Assembly: GCA_937895845.1 (NCBI GenBank)
Contig: CALBLK010000036.1
Location: forward strand, 1-21,350
Length of the DNA: 21,350 bases
DNA from: an uncultured Prevotella sp.
GTDB lineage: Bacteria; Bacteroidota; Bacteroidia; Bacteroidales; Bacteroidaceae
Direction of reading: 5' to 3'
The notes under the pieces are model-generated. The model searched no databases and had not been told where the DNA came from. It saw only the letters and a program-made list of their open reading frames with translations. Position numbers and translations under genes: made by a program. This document shows, in pieces, positions 1 through 7,373 of this stretch. The first letter of the stretch is position 1. Each line of letters opens with the position of its first letter.

Positions 1-370
1 CACCATTAACATATGGTATAATAGCAATAATATACATGACGCTTATAATAATAAAAAGCAAGCAGAAGTTTTTTAGATTGATAGAACTTACTTTTCCACT
101 GTACTCATAACCAGACCTTTCTCTTCTAATCGGTTCAAATAACAGACTCATACAACATATATAATATATTGTTGCAGAAAAAGAAACATTTTGATGTCCA
201 GAATTAACAGATTCATAAAAGAAATCTTGTTGTGTCAAAAGAAAAGCGAATAATCCTCCGATACTATAAAATAATGTCATAGACCAGTACATTTTATTAT
301 TTCGTTTTCTATACGAACAGAATAAAAACACCAATGGCACTAATAACAGTATGTAATTTGAATTGAACAT
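1..370 (-). CDS. Partial polytopic membrane protein, possible polysaccharide polymerase
   Basis: An open frame starts with ATG at 370 and runs off the left edge of the window without a stop, giving at least 123 residues. The translation begins MFNSNYILLLVPLVFLF and shows three hydrophobic stretches, near residues 6-18, 28-42 and 105-120, separated by polar loops rich in Arg and Tyr. The start codon directly abuts the TAA of the upstream nitroreductase gene (371-373), so the two are probably translationally coupled in the polysaccharide operon. Its position after a Wzx flippase and its hydrophobicity fit an O-antigen/capsule polymerase (Wzy or EpsG type). No diagnostic motif falls in the visible part, so another membrane protein such as an acyltransferase cannot be excluded. 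The function is inferred from context only. Confidence 0.7.
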   Translation of the reverse strand, partial: MFNSNYILLLVPLVFLFCSYRKRNNKMYWSMTLFYSIGGLFAFLLTQQDFFYESVNSGHQNVSFSATIYYICCMSLLFEPIRRERSGYEYSGKVSSINLKNFCLLFIIISVMYIIAIIPYVNG

Positions 371-1333
371 TTATCTATTTCTTCTTAATATTTTGGACTT
401 AATACGAACAGATATAGGTTGTCTATTTAAGTGTTCCTCATCATAATGTCCTGCTAGTAATAGTACTATAGGAATCTCGTTTTCTTGCAGACCGCAAATT
501 CTTTTAAATTCTTTCTCTATTTTTGGAGTTCGAATGAACATTTTAAAACATGACCCGATTCTTAACATATGGAGTCCCATACATAGATTCATTGCATACA
601 TACCTCCATCAATGTATGCCTCTTTTGATTCATAAGTTGAATTAAAATACGAGCCGTTTGCAGTCACAATAAAAATCGTATCAGCATTCATGCACCATCC
701 CTGATCTCCCAGTTGGTTGGCTATTATCTTTTTTGCAATGTCACCTCTAAAAGCATAAGTTCTACAAGTTTGTCTGTTACAAGCGGTTGGCGTACATGAT
801 ATAAGTTCCTCCACTTTCGCAAATTCATCATCACTAATGGGGGTTTTAGAGAAATATCGAATAGAAGTTCTGGTTTTGAAAAAATCTAATATTTGATCTG
901 TTGTTGCTGTAAAGTTCGGCTTTTTAATCTCCTTTACACCAGCTTTTATATTATTCTTATAAAATTTATCCAACAATGATTTGATAGTATTTAATAATTT
1001 TTCGTCTTTGCATGAATATGAATCATTCACATACGCTTCTAGAACAGACATTGCTATTTGAAGTCGCTCATCATCACCATACAACTTGAAAGCTTTATCT
1101 ATAAGAGTACAGAGTTTATATGCCTTTTCTTTACCCCAATTTTTCTTTTTGACAGCAAAGGACATCCCTTTTTCCAATGAATGCATTCCCAACATTACAT
1201 TCACCATTACCTTATCACGAGTATTAACTTGAAAATTGTAAGAATTTCTTACAAGGAACAAAAAATCATTCCAACAGAGAACCAACGTCTCTATCATTTG
1301 AGATGATAAATCTCTAATAGTTTTAATCTTCAT
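371..1333 (-). CDS. Nitroreductase-family protein in polysaccharide locus
   Basis: This 320-residue protein has two parts. Residues 1-140 are helical and carry the motif HSLEKGM (51-57). Residues 145-310 look like an FMN-dependent nitroreductase fold, with the phosphate-binding RTSIRYFS motif at 155-162, the segment TACNRQ (183-188), a Gly/Met-rich helix (DGGMYAMNLCMGLHMLRIGSC, in the region 242-262) and a C-terminal strand IPIVLLLAGH. Proteins of this type recur in Bacteroidales capsule clusters, where they are thought to modify sugars or precursors, but the substrate is unknown. The gene starts 18 bp after the wzx stop and ends immediately before the next ATG, so it is part of the same operon. 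The family assignment is fairly secure; the role in polysaccharide synthesis is inferred from the neighbours. Confidence 0.82.
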   Translation of the reverse strand: MKIKTIRDLSSQMIETLVLCWNDFLFLVRNSYNFQVNTRDKVMVNVMLGMHSLEKGMSFAVKKKNWGKEKAYKLCTLIDKAFKLYGDDERLQIAMSVLEAYVNDSYSCKDEKLLNTIKSLLDKFYKNNIKAGVKEIKKPNFTATTDQILDFFKTRTSIRYFSKTPISDDEFAKVEELISCTPTACNRQTCRTYAFRGDIAKKIIANQLGDQGWCMNADTIFIVTANGSYFNSTYESKEAYIDGGMYAMNLCMGLHMLRIGSCFKMFIRTPKIEKEFKRICGLQENEIPIVLLLAGHYDEEHLNRQPISVRIKSKILRRNR

Positions 1334-1351
1334 TTTATATTATTTTATTTT

Positions 1352-2878
1352 TTAATCGTAAATGGTAATTATCTCTTTATTTTTAATTGATATCTGTTTA
1401 AACAATACCATAAGAATATAGTAGAGTAGCACCCAACAAAATGTCTTTAACATAAATACAACAATATATGTAACGCGTAAATCTCTGCCTTTGAAAAAGT
1501 TTTCAAGATGCAACAAATAAACGATGACAAGAGCAATGAAAGCTAACAAAGTTGGCTTAAAAAAAGAAACAATAATTTTAATTTTACTTAGCCCCAATAT
1601 TCTTGAATAGAATATAAAATAATAGGAAATCATATTTAGCATGACATATATTGAATAAGCAATAATAGCTGAACCGACGCCATAGCGTTCCGCAAATATA
1701 ATATTTAGTATAAGTGACAATATACATGAACATCCAGTAATACAGATTAGTACTTTCGTCTCACCTTTTGCCAGTATTAAAGAATAAGCTGGAGTACAAT
1801 GCATTTGAATAAAAGTAATAAACACCCAAAGCATGAACCATGCTGACAAGTAAGAATAATGATTGCCAACATATGCAGATAATACTTCATTAGCCCCTAA
1901 TATGAATGGAAAGCATAAACAACATGTTATTATAGTTGTCAGAAATGTCCATTTGTAAGCAAATTTACAAATGTCAGTTTGTGCACCTTTTGCAATCAGC
2001 TCAGTTGTCTTAGGCAAGAACATTGATGAAACAGTTGCAGAAATAGTGATAATTAGCTGTGGAACAACCTCTAATATTCTAAATTCTGTATTTACTAACG
2101 GACCATCAGTGGAAAAAATACCCAAAATAATAGGTCTACTTTGTGATGCTGTTACTTGAAAAAGAGACAACAAAAAAATTGAAAGACAAAATATGATTAC
2201 TACCTTAAAATCTTTCCAATAGAAAGCAGGCTTTATTGAATCTATCAACTTATCCTTCCTGCATTTTAATGCATATGGAATTATAAGGCATGATATAATC
2301 AATGTTAATACAAAAAAATATGAAGTCAATGAAAGTTCCAGTTTAAATACTAATCCAACTAAAGCTAACTTGAGTAATGTTTGAAAAATTTGTATTTGTG
2401 AAGTATAAGCTAATTTTTTTGCGGCAATTAGTAATTGTTGAAAAGTTGTAGTCCCCCAACTTAACATACTAAATAATGCTAGAATAAACAAACATGTTCG
2501 TAATTGCAAAAACTGATCATGGCTTGTAGAAAATAGACTTTCACCCCAATATGCCAACGATACCAATAGTGCTGCATTCACGAAGGCAATAATAGAGTAG
2601 AATGTTATATTCGTTCGAGCAACCCTGTTCACTTTTTCTGTGTTATTTTGTGACCACCATAAGGAGAAGTAGCGAACAGCACCTACATTCATACCTAAAT
2701 CTAATAAATGCATATATCCATTGCAAGCCACTGCAAGTGATAAGATCCCATAGTTTTCCGAACCATAATATTTTAGGAGCAATGGTACAGATACGAAACC
2801 TACTATTGCTGTAAGAATCTTTTGTAGAGTACTCCAGAAAAATGAACTAAAATAATAATTTTTTTTCAAACAACCCAT
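1352..2878 (-). CDS. wzx: Wzx-type polysaccharide (lipid-linked oligosaccharide) flippase
   Basis: This 508-residue, highly hydrophobic protein has about 12-14 predicted membrane segments along its whole length. The N-terminus (FWSTLQKILTAIVGFVSVPL followed by LLKYYGSENYGILSLA) is typical of the polysaccharide-synthesis/MOP exporter family that flips undecaprenyl-linked repeat units across the inner membrane. The length is normal for the family and there is no frameshift. It is the first surviving polysaccharide gene downstream of the IS66 element, with the IS end about 66 bp upstream of its ATG. Any native promoter or upstream partner genes have therefore been separated from it. Transcription must come from read-through of the IS or from a promoter near 2880-2945, and I see no clear box there. 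The identity as a flippase is strong; the transported glycan cannot be read from sequence. Confidence 0.88.
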   Translation of the reverse strand: MGCLKKNYYFSSFFWSTLQKILTAIVGFVSVPLLLKYYGSENYGILSLAVACNGYMHLLDLGMNVGAVRYFSLWWSQNNTEKVNRVARTNITFYSIIAFVNAALLVSLAYWGESLFSTSHDQFLQLRTCLFILALFSMLSWGTTTFQQLLIAAKKLAYTSQIQIFQTLLKLALVGLVFKLELSLTSYFFVLTLIISCLIIPYALKCRKDKLIDSIKPAFYWKDFKVVIIFCLSIFLLSLFQVTASQSRPIILGIFSTDGPLVNTEFRILEVVPQLIITISATVSSMFLPKTTELIAKGAQTDICKFAYKWTFLTTIITCCLCFPFILGANEVLSAYVGNHYSYLSAWFMLWVFITFIQMHCTPAYSLILAKGETKVLICITGCSCILSLILNIIFAERYGVGSAIIAYSIYVMLNMISYYFIFYSRILGLSKIKIIVSFFKPTLLAFIALVIVYLLHLENFFKGRDLRVTYIVVFMLKTFCWVLLYYILMVLFKQISIKNKEIITIYD

Positions 2879-2944
2879 AACTTAAAAAAGGAAAATAAGT
2901 CTATATACAATAGTTCGTTAAAATTTGTTAGTACTCAAAAGTTA

Positions 2945-2966
2945 GTTAGTACTCAAATTAGGGCAT
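2945..2966. repeat. IS66 left terminal inverted repeat
   Basis: The sequence GTTAGTACTCAAATTAGGGC plus two bases pairs with the other end of the element at 5799-5820. Within the first 20 positions only positions 3 and 6 differ. The outer 13 bases of this repeat are also present as a second copy 18 bp further out (2927-2939). Confidence 0.88.
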
Positions 2967-2975
2967 ACCCCTTTG

Positions 2976-3001
2976 TATAGGCACTTTTGCAAGTGCCTAT
3001 A
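2976..3001. repeat. Perfect 11-bp hairpin inside the left end of IS66
   Basis: TATAGGCACTT (2976-2986) is followed by a 4-base loop and its exact complement AAGTGCCTATA (2991-3001). It lies between the tnpC stop and the left terminal repeat. It has no good U-run on the minus-strand side, so it is not a classic intrinsic terminator. It could still block transcription into or out of the element, or take part in transposition. Confidence 0.6.
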
Positions 3002-3126
3002 TATTGAGTTGTTAATTTTTTAATGTGTTTATTAACTATTGCATACATTTTCTTCGTTCGACAATTTAAAAGCAAGCTTTAATTGTTCTCACTTATCGAA
3101 AATGTTGGCATGTTGCCAATCCGATA

Positions 3127-5010
3127 TTATTTTATGATTTTCGGCTGCACTCGGCATAAATCAAGCGAGCTTATTCTGCTCTCGCTGGCACGAAAATTGT
3201 CTGGTCGCAGACTGAAAAAATCTCTGCAACCGTTAAAGATATTAACAAAAAACTTTCCCAGATAGTCCCATGCCGACCGACCTTGCATCTTCACAGTACT
3301 GATAATGCTATGGTAAGTGGCTGCCATTTTCGCACCTTCATCACTGCCGAAGTGGAGCATGTTGTTTCTCTGTGTCGTCAAAGGACGAACGGCACGCTCC
3401 GCAGCATTGTTGTCTATCGGATAACTGCCGTCCTTCGTGTAGGCAAAGATGTTGTTCCAAAATGTATCCAGATAGTTCAACGCTTTCTGCAAATAAGGAG
3501 TAACCGTTGCAGGATCCTTTGCTTTCTCAATACCGAGATGAGTGCGGAGATTTATCAGGATGCCTTTCGTCTCAAGACTCTGACGTTGTTTACCTCGTTC
3601 TTCATCTGTGAGATCGTCCTTTGTATACTGCCGTTCCAAGTTATACAAATCTTCAATGTATTTAATGAAGATGTCCGCGTTCTTGTCACCAGCCTGCTCA
3701 CTTGCCTTCACAAACTTAGCACGAGCATGGGCAAGACACACCTGATGTTCTGTCTTTGAGAAATTGGGAGTGTCTGCTGTTTTCAACTCATTTCCTATAA
3801 ATGTATAGGCATTGTAACCGTCAGACATGATACTCTTCAGTTCTGCGTCACCGATAAAGTCGGTAAGCACGTCACGGCCACGAGAGCCATTGTCATAGAA
3901 GAAAATGACAACACGCTCAGCCTTGTTCACAAGCACCCAAATGTAGCATTTCTTGTAGTGGTCGTATTTACGCACCTTACACCAAGTCTCGTCACAGTTC
4001 ACGATGGAGTCCTTCTCCAGGGCAACTTCCTTCAGCGACTCAACGAGCTGGTCAAGATAGACCTTGCCTTTCTTCAGCCAGTTGCGCAGAGTGTTTGCAG
4101 AAACGGTCATACCCATATCCGTAAGCCACTGGTGGAGAAGACCGAATGTGACGTTCTTCACATAAACCTCATAGGCTATTGCCTGAAGAAACTCCGGCGT
4201 TGCCTTTGTGCCATCAAACTTCGTCACAAATTCAGGATTTCCAGACTTCGGGAAATATCCCCACTTGGGTTTCTTGCCTTTTTCAACATAATGCACCATC
4301 TCGAATCGTTTCTCCACAAGGCTCATCTCAAGATGGAAAACGGAGACCATTTTCTTGCCAAGGATTCTTCCCGGCACTTTCGCCTCGTCTGATTTGTACT
4401 CTTCAGACGGTCCCTTAACGCACATAGTCTTGTGTGTTTCTGGACGGTTAGACAAGTCGCGCTCCTTCTTTGAGGGATTTTCTTCATTGGAAGAAACTTC
4501 TTTCTTGGAAACGGAGTTGTCAGGAAGAGAAGATGAAGTGCCGTCAAAATCATCCTCGTCCTTACCACGGTCTGACTCTTCAGTTTTTGTAGATTCCGCT
4601 TTCTTTACTTTCTGCCTCTTGTCGCCAAAGCGGTTCTTGTCGGCAAACTTAAGCTTGGCGGTAAGTTCTGAAACCTTGCGCTCTGCCGACTTCAACTTAC
4701 GTTCCTTCTCTTTCAATGACGACTCTAAAGACGACACCTTAGACAACACCTCATCAAGTCTGGACAATCGCTCGTCATAATCCTTTTGCTTGTCAAGGAA
4801 ATCTTGGAGCACAGCATCTCTGACACGCAAATCGAAATCCGCCTTACGAACACGTTCGGCAAGATAGTTTATATAATGTTTTTGTTCTTCTGCTGTCATA
4901 TCTTTACTGTAATCAACAGCTGGGCGCGAGATTGCCTCCCGTGTCAACAGCTCTTGCTTTTGTTCTATGATATGTTGCAGTTCGTCCATTCGTAATGCCT
5001 TGATTTTCAA
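3127..5010 (-). CDS. tnpC: IS66-family transposase (TnpC)
   Basis: This 627-residue DDE transposase has a coiled-coil N-terminal part (about residues 70-120, rich in Leu, Lys and Glu heptads), a long charged and probably disordered linker (about 130-210), and then the catalytic domain. The acidic triad can be read at D340 (VNCDETW), D397 (MSDGYNAY) and E538 (PIDNNAAERAVRP), all in the usual IS66 contexts. The zinc-finger cysteines common between coiled coil and catalytic core are not evident here. An alternative start at M8 (4989) is possible, because a TATCTTTG box lies at 5021-5014, just upstream of the longer start. The gene lies 51 bp after tnpB. The frame is open throughout, so the enzyme is probably functional. 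Confidence 0.93.
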   Translation of the reverse strand: MKIKALRMDELQHIIEQKQELLTREAISRPAVDYSKDMTAEEQKHYINYLAERVRKADFDLRVRDAVLQDFLDKQKDYDERLSRLDEVLSKVSSLESSLKEKERKLKSAERKVSELTAKLKFADKNRFGDKRQKVKKAESTKTEESDRGKDEDDFDGTSSSLPDNSVSKKEVSSNEENPSKKERDLSNRPETHKTMCVKGPSEEYKSDEAKVPGRILGKKMVSVFHLEMSLVEKRFEMVHYVEKGKKPKWGYFPKSGNPEFVTKFDGTKATPEFLQAIAYEVYVKNVTFGLLHQWLTDMGMTVSANTLRNWLKKGKVYLDQLVESLKEVALEKDSIVNCDETWCKVRKYDHYKKCYIWVLVNKAERVVIFFYDNGSRGRDVLTDFIGDAELKSIMSDGYNAYTFIGNELKTADTPNFSKTEHQVCLAHARAKFVKASEQAGDKNADIFIKYIEDLYNLERQYTKDDLTDEERGKQRQSLETKGILINLRTHLGIEKAKDPATVTPYLQKALNYLDTFWNNIFAYTKDGSYPIDNNAAERAVRPLTTQRNNMLHFGSDEGAKMAATYHSIISTVKMQGRSAWDYLGKFFVNIFNGCRDFFSLRPDNFRASESRISSLDLCRVQPKIIK

Positions 5011-5013
5011 CTA

Positions 5014-5021
5014 CAAAGATA
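5014..5021 (-). promoter_or_regulatory. Candidate internal -7 box before tnpC
   Basis: The same octamer TATCTTTG occurs on the minus strand 3 bp upstream of the annotated tnpC ATG (5010). If used, transcription would start near 5007 and favour translation from M8 at 4989 with a short leader. There is no well-spaced -33 TTTG, so this could be coincidence. Confidence 0.3.
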
Positions 5022-5061
5022 GTAAAAATATATGAGAAAAACGAATAAACAAACAACATAA

Positions 5062-5397
5062 TTATTTGATTTTCAATGTTTTAACTATTGGATTTTCCAA
5101 TAACAAAACGACATCTTTCCAGTCTATTCTGTACACTCTTTCATTGCCTTCACGCTCCACTTTCATGAACTGGTGACCAGCTACAAATTTCTTCTCGAAA
5201 AGACTGTAAGAGCGGTTGTCGTATGTAAACAGCCGTACGATGCGGCGGTCACGTGACATAACGATGAACACATCACCATCACACGGTTCGCGATGGAGTT
5301 GCTCACGGATGATGGACAACACACGGCTATGCTTGCAGCGCATGTCGGTGAAGTCACGCAAATAAAAGAAGCGGTTGATACCTGTCACGCCCAGCAT
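5062..5397 (-). CDS. tnpB: IS66 accessory protein TnpB (IS66 Orf2 family)
   Basis: With the start at 5397 the product is 111 residues (MLGVTGINRFFYLRDFTDMR...), close to the usual size of about 115 for IS66 Orf2. The core segments CDGDVFIVMSRDRR and RLFTYDNRSYSLFEKKF correspond to the family signature in which GDVFVF and a phrase about the metal/DNA-contacting KRL(K/R)WD region normally occur. The reading frame extends upstream to an ATG at 5628, but that part overlaps tnpA in another frame and looks unlike the family. The 13-bp overlap with the end of tnpA (5385-5397) supports this start and suggests translational coupling. TnpB is required for efficient IS66 transposition but its biochemical role is unknown. 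Confidence 0.88.
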   Translation of the reverse strand: MLGVTGINRFFYLRDFTDMRCKHSRVLSIIREQLHREPCDGDVFIVMSRDRRIVRLFTYDNRSYSLFEKKFVAGHQFMKVEREGNERVYRIDWKDVVLLLENPIVKTLKIK

Positions 5398-5750
5398 AAG
5401 CCCTCCAGTTTCTCTATCAACTGTTTCAACTCCTGATAGCTTAGGTTCTTTTGAGATATGTGCAACCCATTGGTCATTCGTAACTCCACAAGTATACGCA
5501 CGGCAGCTGGAACACCGGTTTGCAGACGCTCCTGACGACATTCCTCCCTCTTCGGATTTTCTTGAACCGAGGAGGGCATGCCGTCCACCTTTACTTCCAC
5601 TATTCTGGTACGTGTATCCTTGTACCATTTGTAGAATATGTTATAAGGTACTTTATTGCGTGAGCAGAACTGCTCAATGGAGATGCCGTTCGGCATTGCC
5701 TCCGTCTGGTACTGGAAATAGAATCTTTCCAAATCTTCGCTGCTGTACAT
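5385..5750 (-). CDS. tnpA: IS66 accessory protein TnpA (helix-turn-helix, Orf1)
   Basis: This 121-residue protein is the first gene of the IS66 element. Residues 1-50 (YFQYQTEAMPNGISIEQFC then NKVPYNIFYKWYKDTR) form a helix-turn-helix of the transposase_8/IS66 Orf1 kind. The C-terminal part, ending LSYQELKQLIEKLEG, is helical. It starts about 70 bp inside the right terminal repeat and overlaps tnpB by 13 bp. A TATCTTTG box upstream (5784-5777) probably drives it. The presumed role is binding the element ends or regulating transposition. Confidence 0.85.
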   Translation of the reverse strand: MYSSEDLERFYFQYQTEAMPNGISIEQFCSRNKVPYNIFYKWYKDTRTRIVEVKVDGMPSSVQENPKREECRQERLQTGVPAAVRILVELRMTNGLHISQKNLSYQELKQLIEKLEGLCWA

Positions 5751-5776
5751 AAATCTGATGTTTTAAAGTTCGGCAG

Positions 5777-5784
5777 CAAAGATA
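5777..5784 (-). promoter_or_regulatory. Candidate -7 box for the IS66 operon
   Basis: On the minus strand this reads TATCTTTG, matching the Bacteroidetes -7 consensus TAnnTTTG, 26 bp upstream of the tnpA start. No TTTG is found at the expected -33 spacing, where the terminal repeat begins, so the promoter may be weak. Confidence 0.5.
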
Positions 5785-5798
5785 ATGTTTTCATTTTT

Positions 5799-5820
5799 AA
5801 GCCCTAATTTGAGTGCTTAC
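5799..5820. repeat. IS66 right terminal inverted repeat
   Basis: Read on the minus strand this end is GTAAGCACTCAAATTAGGGC followed by TT, matching the left end at 2945-2966. It begins with the canonical IS66 tip and ends 6 bp from the upxY stop codon. Confidence 0.9.
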
Positions 5821-5826
5821 TGGGCT

Positions 5827-6885
5827 TCAGAACATATAACTGTATTTCATCAGCAATTCCTGGTGCTCTGCCTGGTACCTTTTCTTTATTTCTTCGTCTG
5901 TCTGCGCGTCCTCAAGAATGCTGCCCATCTCTTGGAACACCTTGCCTCCCGCCTTCATGATGGGGGCGAGCTGTTCCTCGTAATGGTCGATGAGCGGGGA
6001 ATAGTAGTAGCCTATCTCCTTGATGATGAAGGCAAGGGTGTTCCACACATCATTGGTTTTCATGCGTCGCTGCGCCTGCTCTGCCAGTACGTGTTCGCGC
6101 AGGAAGTCGATGTTTTCGGCTTGCAAAACGGCATCTCCTGCGGTCTTCACCGGCTGGAAATAGCGGTCGACAAGGGCCTCGCGCTCTTGCAGGTTGCGCT
6201 TGTAGAACGGGCTTTCTTCGTCTTGCGTCATCTTTTCGCGCCTCACTTCTTCAAAATGCTCGGCATGGACACCCGAAATGGCCACACTGATGCCTCCAGC
6301 GTCCATCACGAGACGGCGGTCACGGTCAATGCGGATGACATAGCCCTCTAGACCGGCCAGCTCTCCCGAGGTGATGCGGAGCAGGGTGCGGTTGCGTGCA
6401 TAGTAGTGGAAGGGCTTGAGCAGAAAGCGGATGCGCTCGGGATCTGTGCCGTTGACACGCATGAAAGGGCGCATCTGCGCATCGGGAATCACTGCCACCC
6501 GGCCTGTGCTGCAGTTCTTGCAGAGGTAGAGGGGTGGAAACTTCTCGCCCAAATAGGACTGGATTTCTGTCGGAAGGCCTTGGAAAAAGATGAGGCCGCT
6601 CACTGTCGGCACCTCTTGGTGCTGCACCTTTTTCGTGCCAGTCTTCTTGAAATACCTTACAGTCTTGTGTACGAAATAGATTCTGCCATCCTTGGCCAGC
6701 TGCTCCTCGATGCCTTTCACCTTGCTGTTATGCACGAAGAGGTAAGACCATGTGGTGCAGCCTGGCTGAAGGCACTTCTCTATCTCTGAGCCATTCTTTC
6801 CGTTTGGCTCAGTAATGCGGATGTCCCTTGGCGCTGTTTGTTTCCAGCCGGCTGTAGAAAGAGGATTCGTACCGTCCGGTTTCAT
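5827..6885 (-). CDS. upxY: UpxY/NusG-like transcription antiterminator for polysaccharide operon
   Basis: This 352-residue protein has an N-terminal NusG-type (NGN) region at about 45-165, beginning TTWSYLFVHNSKVKGIEEQL, and a KOW/SH3-like segment at 168-205 containing ITSGELAGLEGYVIRIDRD. It is followed by an extra helical tail of about 145 residues. UpxY proteins in Bacteroides let RNA polymerase read through the 5' leader of their own capsule operon, and this gene sits at the head of the polysaccharide genes in the same direction, as expected. Classical Bacteroides UpxY proteins are about half this size, so the tail is unusual to me. The only ATG before the NGN region is 6885. The stop codon lies 6 bp from the IS66 end; the frame looks complete, but the native C-terminus could have been altered by the insertion. 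Partner genes such as upxZ are not seen. Confidence 0.82.
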   Translation of the reverse strand: MKPDGTNPLSTAGWKQTAPRDIRITEPNGKNGSEIEKCLQPGCTTWSYLFVHNSKVKGIEEQLAKDGRIYFVHKTVRYFKKTGTKKVQHQEVPTVSGLIFFQGLPTEIQSYLGEKFPPLYLCKNCSTGRVAVIPDAQMRPFMRVNGTDPERIRFLLKPFHYYARNRTLLRITSGELAGLEGYVIRIDRDRRLVMDAGGISVAISGVHAEHFEEVRREKMTQDEESPFYKRNLQEREALVDRYFQPVKTAGDAVLQAENIDFLREHVLAEQAQRRMKTNDVWNTLAFIIKEIGYYYSPLIDHYEEQLAPIMKAGGKVFQEMGSILEDAQTDEEIKKRYQAEHQELLMKYSYMF

Positions 6886-7307
6886 AAACCCTGCTCTACT
6901 TTATGTCCTTGGCTGCAACCATGCATGACGGCTGCGACAGTCTGGTTGATTCACTTTTCGTGTCCATACGCAATCAAGTTGTGTATATGCCAGGCACATA
7001 TTATAATGCCACCAGTAATTATATATCTTTATCATCTTGTCAAGGCAGGTGCTCAAAATTTATCGCACAGGTGAACCTCACGAAAAGAATTGAAAAACTG
7101 TCTGACAGAGCGAATTTGGTGCAAAAGTACGAATTTCATTTGAATCTTGTGTTGGTTTTAGTGGCAAAAGCCCGATTTCCTTGTTGAATTTTCTTGAATG
7201 TTTGAACAAGTCCCACATTATCTACTTTTTTGTTGTGTTGCAATGTGCTGCAAATAAGCGATAAACAAGCGCATAACAAAGGCATAAGAAACATGAACCC
7301 CATAAAT
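6886..7307. other. Gene-free region between dnaK terminator and upxY
   Basis: About 420 bp contain no convincing gene. Short open frames on the plus strand here have no recognisable content. The region holds the candidate promoter at 7122-7129 and the presumed long leader RNA of the polysaccharide operon (about 6886-7115), where antitermination would act. No strong terminator hairpin was seen in the leader by eye, and no inverted-repeat invertible promoter was recognised. Confidence 0.55.
7122..7129 (-). promoter_or_regulatory. Candidate -7 box for upxY and the polysaccharide operon
   Basis: The minus strand reads TACTTTTG, fitting TAnnTTTG, and is followed by CACC as at many Bacteroidetes starts. 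Transcription would begin near 7115 and leave a leader of about 230 bases before the upxY ATG. A long leader is what UpxY-type antitermination needs. I find no TTTG at the ideal -33 distance. Confidence 0.42.
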
Positions 7308-7346
7308 GCAAAAAGCGTGCAACTCAATGAGCTGCACGCTTTTTGC
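7308..7346 (-). terminator. Intrinsic terminator of dnaK
   Basis: A 14-bp perfect stem (7308-7321 with 7333-7346, GCAAAAAGCGTGCA) encloses a short loop in which CTC/GAG can extend the pairing past one mismatch. On the minus strand the GC-rich hairpin ends in TTTTTGC, as expected for rho-independent termination, 28 bp after the dnaK stop. The A/T tracts on both sides could also let it act in the other direction. Confidence 0.88.
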
Positions 7347-7373
7347 TTGTTGTTACGTGTTTACCTTTCGGCA

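Larger units (their letters stand above)
2945..5820 (-). mobile_element. IS66-family insertion sequence, complete
   Basis: The element of about 2876 bp carries the three standard IS66 genes in the order tnpA-tnpB-tnpC on the minus strand. It is bounded by inverted repeats: the outer 20 bases at 5820 inward (GTAAGCACTCAAATTAGGGC, read on the minus strand) and at 2945 inward (GTTAGTACTCAAATTAGGGC) differ at only two positions. The GTAAG tip is typical of IS66 elements. All three frames appear intact, so the element may be active. It sits between a upxY-like gene and the wzx gene, in the same orientation as both. The 8-bp flanks (AAAAGTTA on the left, TGGGCTTC on the right) do not match, so the expected 8-bp target duplication is not visible. 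Confidence 0.92.

Noticed and set aside
3060..3087. Imperfect hairpin after tnpC, considered as a terminator
   Set aside because: The stem is AT-rich with a bulge and there is no U-run on the minus strand.
4323..4568. An 81-codon minus-strand frame inside tnpC, considered as a frameshift product
   Set aside because: The tnpC frame itself is continuous across this low-complexity charged linker, so no frameshift is needed.
5398..5628. Upstream extension of tnpB to an ATG at 5628
   Set aside because: It overlaps tnpA in another frame, and the product without it has the normal size for IS66 Orf2.
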